Source: Dipetalonema caudispina
Lineage: Eukaryota > Nematoda > Chromadorea > Rhabditida > Onchocercidae
Assembly (NCBI GenBank): GCA_013365325.1
Contig: JABVXV010000504.1
Location: forward strand, 1 to 33,077
DNA length: 33,077 bases
Direction: 5' to 3'
Position numbers and translations under genes: made by a program. Position 1 is the first letter of the stretch. Every line of letters starts with the position of its first letter. Below, piece after piece: positions 12,001-24,000 of this stretch. Below the pieces are notes generated by a model that had not been told where the DNA came from, ran no database searches, and worked only from the letters and a program-made list of their open reading frames with translations.

Positions 12001-15000
12001 TATTGAAATGGAGGGAAGTGGAGAAGAAAACAAAGAATCCATCAAATCTAGGTTTCTTTTTCTTCCTTCCGGTTTAAGAATTATCTTCTATCGATGTACC
12101 ACAATCGAATATATCAATGAAAAATGGATAATCAATGATATTCAATTCAAAATTTGAATTGTATAATTTCAATGAAAATCAAACCAATCATGCTAACGTT
12201 GCTCTATCGATAACTGTGCGCAAATACCGAAATAACTATCGAAAATATAGTTCAACTGAAAATGGATCCATAAAAATGAATTCATTAACTTAATAATATG
12301 CTACGTTCTCGTCCAGAAAAATGCAATAAGGCAATAGCAAAATCATTAACTTTTGTTATTAGAAAAGAAAAAAATGTTATATTATAGTTGTAAATTTAAT
12401 TATAAATAATATATTACAGTGAGGAAGAGCTTTGTGAAGTAATAAATGATGAAACCGGTGAAAAAGCATTGGTTACTTGTGAGAATGGTACCGCTGATAA
12501 TAGCAGTATCATTGAAAAAATGTTGTCGAATGCTGATAATTTATTCTCTGATAGTATCTACGATAATGAAACAAAACATTGCTCCAAGACAGAATTTGGT
12601 TGTTGCCCAGATTGGACAACAATTGCTGAAGGAAAAAACAATGAAGGCTGCCCACAATTTGTGCTTGGTGTGTATTTGAATTTTATGGTACTAAGAGTAA
12701 TATATATATATATATATTACTGATTTGATCAGTAATCACATATTTTATATGTTGATACGAACAACAACTATTACTTTTCGATCTGTCATTTCAATGATCA
12801 TTTATTTGATTGACATCGACATATATGTATTCCATAAATTGCTAATTGCTTGATCAATTGGCGGAATTGACGAAAGGGGATAGTAGAAAAAAGAAATGAT
12901 GATGGTGATAATAATAATGATAATATTAATGATAACAAGAATAATAACAATAATAATAATGACAATAATGATAATAATAATAATGGTAATAATAACGATA
13001 GTAGTAATGATAATAATTAATAATGTTAATAATAATGATAACAATGATGATAATAATAATGATGATAATAGTGATAATAGTAATGATAATAATAATAGTA
13101 ACAATGATAATAATAATAATAATAATAATAAATAACAAGTTAAAGGTGTATGTAATGAAACAAAGTTTGGTTGCTGTCTGGATGAAGTAACTTTGGCTCG
13201 AGGCTCAAATTACGAAGGTTGTGGTGAGCCAACATGTGCTGCATCGTTGTATGGTTGCTGCAAAGATCGTAAAACGATTGCTTTCGGACCACACTATGCA
13301 GGTTAATTAATTTAATTGCTTTTTTCATTTTATATCCTTTTTTACAGACATTATCTTTTCAAAAGATTAAAATTGATAGAAGTATAATATGATTCTATTA
13401 TTCCTCATTTCTTTTATTATCATAATTAATTATTCATGTTACTCAATTACATAGGTATTAGTTTATTTCAAGGCTGCGAACGATCATCATTCCCATGTGA
13501 GCTGTCCACATATGGTTGTTGTCCAGATGGTGAAACAGCAGCGTTAGGAAAAAATGGAACCGGTTGTGGTGAAAATTGTTTAACTACTAAATTCGGTTGT
13601 TGTCCAGATGGTAAAACAACTGCGAAAGGAACAGAAAATGAGGGTAAATCTGCATTGATTTATACCTGGCAATCAAATTTCATATGCTTGAAAATAGAAA
13701 AATTTTAATGAATACTGTTATGTAATTGAATTTAAGATGAAAAAGAATGAATAACATTTCAAGTATTCCGTTTTACAAGGATTTCAAATGTTATATCTGA
13801 GAATTTTTTCCTGATTAGTCGAGAATCTATAGCTATCATGACAATTGAAATGAAATGTTTCATTTTTAGCAAGAAATTTTTCAGGATGTGGTTGCCAATA
13901 TGCACAATATGGCTGTTGTCCGGATGGTAAGACAACAGCAAAAGGTCTTAAAAATTACGGCTGTCCTGTATCATGTGCTCAAAGTCAATACGGTTGCTGT
14001 CCGGATGGTAAAACAAGCGCTCATGGACCAAACAAAGAGGGCTTGTTTTGCTTTTTTTTTTTTCTTTTGCTGTTTATTTGAGTGTTCAAATTTCTTTAAA
14101 GTTTTTGAAAAGTAACTTTATGCTTGTTCTACAGGTTGTCCATGCCAATACACTCAGTATGGATGTTGTCCAGATGGTGAAACGAGCGCTCTTGGCCCAA
14201 TGAATGAAGGATGTGATGATTGTCGATACTCAAAGTTTGCTTCTTTTCTTGATTTCGAATCATTTAACCTAATAAAATAATCCTAAACATTACTGATATG
14301 ATGTATATTAAGGTATGGTTGTTGTCCTGATGGAGAAATTCGGGCCAATGGTCCTCAATATGCTGGTTGTCCAGCTACTACACCAGCACCATTCATTATA
14401 AACGGTTCTGTTGCGCCGGAAAAAATCAGTAATAATATTTTATGATTTTCTCATTCTTATCAAAAAAAAAAAAAAAAAAATTGATAAAGTAATGAAAGAG
14501 TAATTAAAATTTGATAATATTTGTTAGATAAGTATGTTGAATTTTCTTTTTTTTTTTTTTTTTTAAAATTTATTCTATATAGAAGACTTAAGAAATGAAC
14601 AGTTTTTAAAATTTATTAACAAAATTTCAGTTTCATGTTCGTTGTCACAGGATCAGGGTACAATATGTCATCCAGGGTATAAACTTTTATGGTACTATGA
14701 TACCGGAGAAGGTCGTTGTAAGCAATTTTGGTATGGCGGTTGTGATGGTAATGATAATCGTTTTGCAACCAAAGAACAATGTGAAACAATTTGTGTGAAA
14801 CCACCAGCAACAGGTTTATTTCATATATATATATATATTTTTTTTTAATCGTAATTTTTTCACTTCTAATTAATCAATTAAAATTATTTAATTGATTTAT
14901 TCATTTTGAATTGTTGCATTTTTTTTTTTTTTTTCTGTACAGGTCGTTGTTTCCTACCTAAAGTAGAAGGACCACTACGATGCAATCAATTATCAGCCCG

Positions 15001-18000
15001 TTATTGGTATGATTATACAACCAAACAATGCGGTGCATTTTGGTGGCGTGGATGTTTGGGTAATGATAATAATTTCGAAAGTTGGGAAGAATGTCAAAAT
15101 TTTTGCGCTGATATTGGTCCATTTGAAAAGCCACGAGAAGTAACATCACAATTAAAAGTTTGTTATTAATGCAATATGATAATCATAATTTGATATCTAT
15201 ATCATATATTTTATAAAAAAAAAAAAAAGAAAAAAAAGAGAAAATAATGAATTTCTAAAAAATTTAGAAGTAAATTTTAAAATTTTAGATAAATCAAATT
15301 AATGAAATTATGACAAGTGTATCACCATTTCAATATACACCATTTGGTGTTTCACAAGATACCAACGAAAATGATGATACATTTATCTCAATTGAACGAA
15401 AAACTTCCATATCTCGTGAACAACCAGTACCAGTATTCATACCAAATGATCGACAATTAGGCTTATCACAAGAAGCAATTCAAGTACCATTACCACAACA
15501 ACAGCAACCTTCATCATTACCTCAAAAACCATGTATGTTTTTAAGTAAAAAATAATTTTTACCTGCCTATCTGTATGTATTTGCGTATCGAATAATAGCT
15601 GATTTCCTAATATTTCTTCTTTTTTCCCTTTTTTTTTTTTGATAAAATTAAATTTTAAATGATAATTTAGATAAAAAACTAATATTATGATTCAAAAAAA
15701 GTATTATCTATTTGCAGTAACCATTGAAGAAGTATGTCAATCAACTGCTGATAGTGGACCATGTGGTAATTATGAAGATATGTACTACTACGATTCCTTT
15801 TCCGGTAGATGTCATCTATTCATTTATGGTGGATGTGGTGGTAATTTGAATAGATTCAAAACACGAGAAGAATGTGAAGCACGTTGTTCACATGTTGGAA
15901 TTAATAGACGAAATTGTAAGTTAATTTATTATCACTTTTTTTTTTTTTTCAAATACCCTTCATATCTTTTTCTTTTATTAACAAAAATAAATTTGAAAAA
16001 AGAAATGAAGATATATGGTTGTAAACTTTTTATGTGATAATATTTAATAATTAATAATATATGATGATAATTATAGCAAGCATGAATGAATTTGTAAAAT
16101 TTATCGATCACTTATCTCAGTGATAATTGATTAATATCATATATTATCAAATGATATTTATTGGGAAAGCAAATAACTATAATGATTTTCCACGAAGTTA
16201 CCATACAAAAAATTTGTCATGCTTATATTTGTCGTGTGATATCATGGATTGTATCTTCATCAGAATAATCAATATCATATTAAAAAGCTCAAATGATTTT
16301 TAGGTATTTTTCTAAAAAAACACTGAAAAATGGTTGACTTTCTAATGCCCTTTTTTTTTAATTTGAAACTTGTGTTTGAAAAAAAAATTAAATTTGAAGT
16401 GATAATCTAGAAATTAAAATTATTCACTGTTCATGATGATAATAATAAGTAATTAATATCAATTTCAGTGGGTGGAACTCAATTACTTCCAACAGAACAA
16501 CGAAATGAATTAATACCTGTCACATTACCTAAATCAAGCTCATTCAATGCCCCATTAATAGGTAAATTTTTGGAAAATTAGAGAAAAAAGAAAACAATAA
16601 GAATCTTTTAAAATTTAATTTATCCGTCATTTATTAACCACTGACTTATTTCTTAATTTACATAGGTCGATCTCGTGATGCATGCAATGAACGAATGGAT
16701 ATTGGTCGTTGTAATGGTGCCTTTCAAAGTTATTACTTCGAGCGTGCAACAGGTACCTGTGAACCATTCCGTTATTCCGGATGTGGTGGTAATGCTAATC
16801 GTTTTCAAACCAAAGAGCAATGTGAAGAGTTATGTGTACATCGTGTTTCCGGTGTTAAATCTGAAACTTATTCACCTTCCATTCCTGATCAAGCATTCAA
16901 ACATCTCGTACCAATATCAGATGGTAAAAACAATATTTCTTTCTTGTTTTATTATCGTTAATTTCTGAGGAGAAAAAAAAAAAAAAAAAACGGAATTACT
17001 TATTTATTAATCTAAACAAAATAAAAATTTACTTATTAATGAAGTCAAATTATTGATCAAAATTACTTATCAATTACTTATCTAAAAGTTAAATTACTTA
17101 TTAATATTAATAGAATCAAGATTGTATATCGCAATACTGGAATCCATTTTATTTTATGCATTCTTATTTTATCACAGATGCTCAGAAATCCGAATCAGTA
17201 TCAAAATGTGAACTCCCAAAGGATACTGGCCCATGTAATCGATTTGTCACTAAATGGTACTATAACAAAATTGATGGTACTTGCACACGATTTCATTATG
17301 GTGGTTGCGGTGGTACTGATAATCGTTTTGATAGTGAACAACAATGCAAGAATGCATGCGGTAATTTTACTGGTTAGTTTTTTAACTTCATTTCTTTTAA
17401 ATTTAATAGAAGAAGTGATAATTTAGTAAATAGATAAATGATATGTAATTAAATAGTTTTGAAATATGCACATAATGATAGTAAAGACAAATTGATATGT
17501 ACAAGAACAATAATAGTACTTTTCGTTATATCATTTCATTTTGGTTTAATTCTTTTTGCATTTCTCATTTAATTAACTATCATTTATCTATTTACTAAAT
17601 TACCTTTTCTTCTATTTAAATTTTAATCTCTTCTTCTACTAGTTTTAAAAAAAAAAAAAATGGAAAAAAATATTTCTTTTTTTCCCTTTTCACATCATGA
17701 AAAATCCGTAATTAAATTTTTTGAAAATTATATATGAATATTGAAATTAACTGGAAATTTCCAATTTCAAAATATTTCGGTAAAGGAAAGAAAAGAGAAG
17801 ATAACGGATGAAAATGTTGCAAAATTTTTGTAAATTTATAGATCCATGCAAATTACCGAAAGTAAATGGTCCATGTTCTGGGAAACATAAACGTTACTAT
17901 TTCAATGCAAATACTGGTCATTGTGAACGTTTCGAATACGGTGGATGTTTAGGTAATACCAACAATTTCCTACATCTTGCTGATTGTGAAGCCAAATGTT

Positions 18001-21000
18001 TATCACCCGAAGAACGTGAGTAATTAAAAATCATTCATTTGTTTCAATAAGCTATAATTGGAATGAGAAAATTTTTGTGAACTATTAATTATATCCAATT
18101 ATTCGTTTTATAATCAAATAAATAATTGGATACTGTTATTAATTAATTTACTTTGTTTCTTAATTGAAATTGATGATTGATGATTTTTTTTTTTTTTTTT
18201 TCTTCATATGAAATGTGAAATTATCATACAGCATACAAATTAGTTTATATTGGAAATGAAAATTGTAGATGGATAAATGCTCTTAGTTGCATATCAAACA
18301 GATTGTCTGTATTTGTTGTTGTATTCTGTTTGTTTCCATAGCATTTGATATATTAATCATTTTATGAAAAATTTATTTTATCGTTTCATTCTTTTTTTTT
18401 TTTTTTTCATTCAGGAATTTTACATTTTTTTAAAAATTCAAATTCTTGATATTTTGCAATGGAAATAATTAAATCAATAATTATCAACTCATTTGTTTTT
18501 TAATATTTCTTCTTTCTTCTTCCCCTATCATTCTTTTAAATATAATTCTAATTCATTATATTACTTTGTCATAATTATTTATTTCGTAATTTTCAAATAA
18601 TTTCCTTTCTCTTCTCTCTCTCTCTTTTTCTTTTTTTTTTTTTTTTTTTTTTTTGCAACGAATATACTTTCTATTTAAGATAATATACTAGTAAAATAAA
18701 TTATTTCCTGTTTACTACTTTTGATGCTGACAACGATAATATCAGTTAAATTCTATGGATGGATCATCCTTTCTTTAATTTTATAATTTCTTAAATTTTC
18801 CAAAAGTTTGACCTTTAACTTAACCTCATTCTTTTCCTTTTCCCATACATTGATATTATTCTAAGAATGGCTATATCCTATAAATGAAATCTATCTCTAC
18901 GGATTAAAATCAAAATAATCATTATCTATCACTGTGCAACATTTCGACAACTATCGGTAAATTTCCTTTCCTTTTTTTTTTTTTTTTTTTTAACTCTATA
19001 TTAACATTTCAATTTTGCATAGCATTTGAAAATTTCCAACTAAATTTAATTCTTTTATTCTTTTTGCATGGTTTGTGTGTGTTTTTTGCATGTTGTTATC
19101 ATTCATTATTCTTTTATCTTTCCAAAAAATTTTCTTCTCTAACTTGTTGTTAGCTTCTAAAAAAAAAAAAAAAAAAAAAAACTTTTTTTAAGCACCTAAA
19201 AACTAAAAAAAATATTTGAAAAAAAAAATATAAATAGTGTTTAAAATATTTAAAGAAGTAATAACAATTTAACCGATACCAAAGGATTCATTGAGATAAT
19301 ATACTTCTGAAGCTTATAACAAATTAACATAATTATTATGATTCTAGTTGTATGTTTATAAAATTAATTGTCAACCATACTATAATTAGCATGAGATAAA
19401 TTAGTTTCCTGAAGTATTTGATGATTAACATCTTAAGAATATACAACTATATTCATAATTGGTGGCAGTTAATTCGATCCATTCTATCAAATAGTAGCCG
19501 AATAATTGCGATAATTAAGATTCTTGTTAATTAGATTTGCTAAAGAATTGAACAAAACTAGCATAAAATATATCCAAAACTTTACATACTTACCTATTTG
19601 TTGAAATATGCTTGAGGATTGGTATTTGCAAGTTTATTGTATCAATGTAAATTCATATATGATATGATTTAAGTAATATCATGAATTTGTTGCAGTAAAT
19701 AGTAACATAGCATTTCAGGATATTATATTCAAATTAACTAATTCAATTATCTTTTTTTTTTTTTTTTTTTGTTTGCTAAACCATAAAGTTATTATCTAAT
19801 ATACAATTAACATTTTGAAGTGATATTTAATAACATATGCATCCATTAATTCAAATAATGTTATTGTTAAATTAAATATCATTTGTAGGTTTCAAATGGG
19901 AAAATTTGTCAACAATACGACGATGTTCGTTACCTAAAATTAATGAATCATGCAGGTATGTGCAGAATAAATATTCCTGATAATTCGACATTATCGATTT
20001 GATAATTTATATTTTCTTGATTCCATCAAGAAGATATTAATAATTCTAGATCAGCAGTGAAACGATATTATTATGACGAATCACTTGGTGAATGTTTACC
20101 ATTTTTCTATGGTGAATGTATCGGAAATGAAAATGGCTTTAATAGTGTAAATGATTGCATAAGTAATTGTACTATGCAATCAAATTTTCAGGTATTTTTT
20201 TTTTTCTGATAAATTTGACTGAATTTTTGCAATATTATAAATTTAATTTTTTAACCTAACAATTTACAAATTTTTAGCTATGACAAATCTATTGAATATT
20301 ATAAGTTTTATTCGAAACCTGTAATGATTATAATTTTATTAACTATTACATAATTATTTATTGAAATAATCACGAATAAAGTACCACGTAATATGATCAA
20401 TTGTATAAACAAAAACAATGATAATGACAATGATATCAAATGTTACAGTATAATTTGATAATAAGCATAGAGATTAATTAAGGAAAATGAAATGGTAAAA
20501 ATGTAAAGTTTAATTAAAAAATATCGAAAATATGTGAAATTTTAACTAACAAAACAAACATTTATTATTAATAGGATTTTGTAACGAATGATAAATCATT
20601 TAATAGACATATTAATTAATCATTTCCAGAAAAATTTCCATCATAATGCTTACGCTGCAGTGAATCTTCGTATGCAAAATGATAATTATTTGGTATGTCA
20701 TTTATATGTAAATTATTTTTATCCGTATGATAATTCAACGATATATTCGTTTATGTACAAATGATGCACTTTTTATCTTGTAGAATGATAATTTCGAAAA
20801 ATTTTCAATATCTGAAATAAGCAGTACTATTTCAATTACTACTCCATCCATAATAACTACGACAGTAACGGAATCGGATACTTCTATTACAAATACATTA
20901 GCGCTCAACATGAATGATATATCTTACATGGAAAATGATGATGAAGAACGAATAATAACGGATGATACTATTCAAGGACTTGAATCTTTTGCATCTCTAC

Positions 21001-24000
21001 CAGGTACTTCTATTCTTTATGTAACAATATTTTCCTAATTGTAGGATTAAGTAATTAGTATTAATTAGTATTGAAAAATTTCAGAGTTATGTTTATTACC
21101 ATATGATGCTGGACCATGTTTTGGTGAAATATTAAGATGGCGATATAATTCTGAAACAAATCTTTGTGAAACATTCATCTATACTGGTTGTGGACATAAT
21201 GCGAATTATTTTACTTCAGAAGAAGCATGTTTAAGAGCTTGTGGAGAATATCGAAATAGCGGTATTTAATTACTTGAATATCTGAATAAAATAATAGAAT
21301 TATTATGATATCATCAAGAATTTTATGGTTCATTTATTTTCAGTTTTTTTTTTTTTTGGTAGCGAAATTTAAATTTTAAGTTTGCAATCATTTTTAAATA
21401 ATAATTTGCTCTAATTTCTAACTCAAAATGAAATTAAAATATTTGTTCAATTTCGGAAACTTAATTAGCCATACTATTGAGAAAATATTCCATTCTTATC
21501 TTTTTGATATAACAATGTGAAATATTCTCAATTTATTAGATGTATGTATGATGAAAATGGATCGTGGTCATTGTGAATTAGGTGTAACAAAATGGTACTT
21601 CAATATGGATACTGAACAATGTCATGTATTCATTTATACTGGTTGTGGTGGTAATGGTAATCGTTTCTCATCAAAAGCTGAATGTGAACATCTTTGCACC
21701 TCAGAGATACTTTTTTACACCGATAGTAATGGTTAGTTAAATTTATTATTGTTGTAAATTAATCACTGTATAGATGATCTTATTTGATCAGCTTATATTA
21801 ATTTGTTATTTTAGTGAAAGATATTTGTCAATTAGATCGAGAAAGTGGTCCATGTACTGATCCAGTAACGCAATGGTATTTTGACGTACGCATGGCACAA
21901 TGTATGCAATTTACATATGGTGGATGTCGCGGTAATGGTAATCGATTTGATAGTCGGAAACTTTGTGAGCAAAGATGCTTACGGAAAAATGAAATGAAAA
22001 TAATAATTGATCGAACAGAAGGTAAATTTTTGAAATTAATTGAAATTAGATACGTTAATCTGATCAATCTTATGATTTATTTGAACAATTCTTCCATTTT
22101 ATTGATCAGTTCAAAAAAAGCTAATATTTTTTTTTGAGTCTTTTAATTATTCTGTAATATTATTTCACTTCGTTAAAATTGATTGGAATGAGTAATTGAT
22201 ATCAATAATGATTGATATGATATGTATTGTAAAATGTTGCTTAGCAATTGAATTACTTCATATGCTTCAATCATTTGTAGATAGCTGTTTATTACCATTC
22301 GATGTAGGATTATGTCAGGATAATCAACAACGATGGTATTTTGATAAATCTGTCGGATATTGCAAGATATTTATGTATGGTGGTTGTGATGGTAATCAGA
22401 ATCGTTTTTTCAGTGAAGATGAATGCATGCATTATTGGTAATTATTAATTATAAAATTGTCCTAATGAATTTTTGAAAAGATTCAGGAGAAAATGACAAT
22501 CATATCCGTAGGAAAAAGATATTTATTCAGAAATACAAATAACCAATTGTAGAAATAGAATTATTCAAATTCTTCTATCCTGATTTATGTTTGATGAAAT
22601 CAGAAAGATTCAAGAGAACATGACATCATTATCCGGAAAGAAGTAGATAATTGTTCTATTGAAATATAATTTTTTAGCTAAGCAAAATGTAAGAAATGCT
22701 TATTTTTTTTTTTAGCTCAATTCATCTCTATAAGAGAGGAATGGAAGTAACTCGTCCAACACTTATTCTTATTGGTTATAATCCGGTACCTCTAAGATCA
22801 GCAATAACATTAAGATGTAAAGCTAATGGACAATATCCTATACGGTGGCATAAAAATGGTGTACCGTTTCAAATTTCCAACGATGACCAAAGGATACATG
22901 TAAGTATTTTTTGTTAAATTTTTAAACTCAACTAAATTTTCAAATCTACTATTTTAAGCGATTCTTTGAAAGTATTCTTGTCACAAACCATTTTCGATAT
23001 ATTACCTGTCAACATATTGCAACTATTACAACCGTCTCTCCACATTTCAAAATATTTCTTCATCTTCTATTTCTTCATTCTTGAAAGCTTCTTCAAAATT
23101 TTTAAAATTATTTCCTATTCTTCGATTCCATTTCTATTAGAAAGTTTTAGATTGTAGGATTGATTGAGAAGGAAAAGATTTCAAAACTTTAAGATTTTAA
23201 TCTATGCAATTTTGAGGAAGAAACTTTGTCATCCGTTTGCAAGATTTATAGCAAAGAATTAGTTTTTATAATAGTGCAAATATTATCATTCATCATCATC
23301 GTTATTATTACCTAAGATATAATGAATTTGCATGAAAGTTGAATTACGATAGCCTCTTATGCAGGAGTGACCTTCATCATATCTTATTAATTATATTTAA
23401 ACTAGCTTACATAGAATATCGATAGGTAATTATTATTTTCAATTCAAATTTTCGATATATATATATATATATGTTTTATGATATATATATACATATTCGA
23501 TATATACATATGATTTTCAATTCAAATTTTCGATATATATATATATGTATTTCATTATACAAATGGATTATATAAGATTGCAGATGAACGATAATCATAG
23601 TGAAGTACATATTACCAATATAGATCAATCGGATGTCGCCGATTATTCGTGTTCTGTTGGGATAAATGCCATTTTATCCAATTCTATTCATTTGGATGTC
23701 AAAGGTATCAAATTTGATCAAATTTAAAATATTTATAGCATTTTATCAAAAATAGCAATGAATGATACTTACTACTACTACTATTACTACTTACCGGTAA
23801 TATTGATAGAAAAAAAAAAAAATACTGAATGTTTTCCCTATTGAATTACAATCATTTCTAATCTGTTAAAATTTAATATGATACATTTCAGAGGTAGAAA
23901 TAATAGAATCATGCATGGATAAAGGTAATCAGATGACATGTAAATTGATTACCAAAATTGGACTCTGTTCTAATCCACGATATAGTAGTTTTTGTTGTCA

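Larger units (their letters stand above)
11841..14428 (+). other. mig-6: Papilin Cys-rich (lagrin) repeats, 11 copies
   Basis: Exons 15-21, residues about 712-1097. Each repeat has the pattern [F/Y]GCC-x-D-x-x-T-x-A-x-G...GC, typically [14 protein letters not shown] count 11 [F/Y]GCC cores: two in exon 15, one in 16, two in 17, two in 18, two in 19, one in 20 and one in 21. Exons 17-19 (156, 171, 156 nt) are multiples of three with the same entry and exit phase, so they can be skipped or duplicated without shifting the frame. An acidic Glu/Ser-rich linker sits at the exon 15/16 border. The biochemical role of this repeat type is not known to me. Confidence 0.93.

Noticed and set aside
12802..13138. 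Long overlapping open frames on both strands, rich in Ile/Asn/Leu
   Set aside because: They are translations of the GAT/AAT microsatellite in papilin intron 16, with no domain or codon signal.
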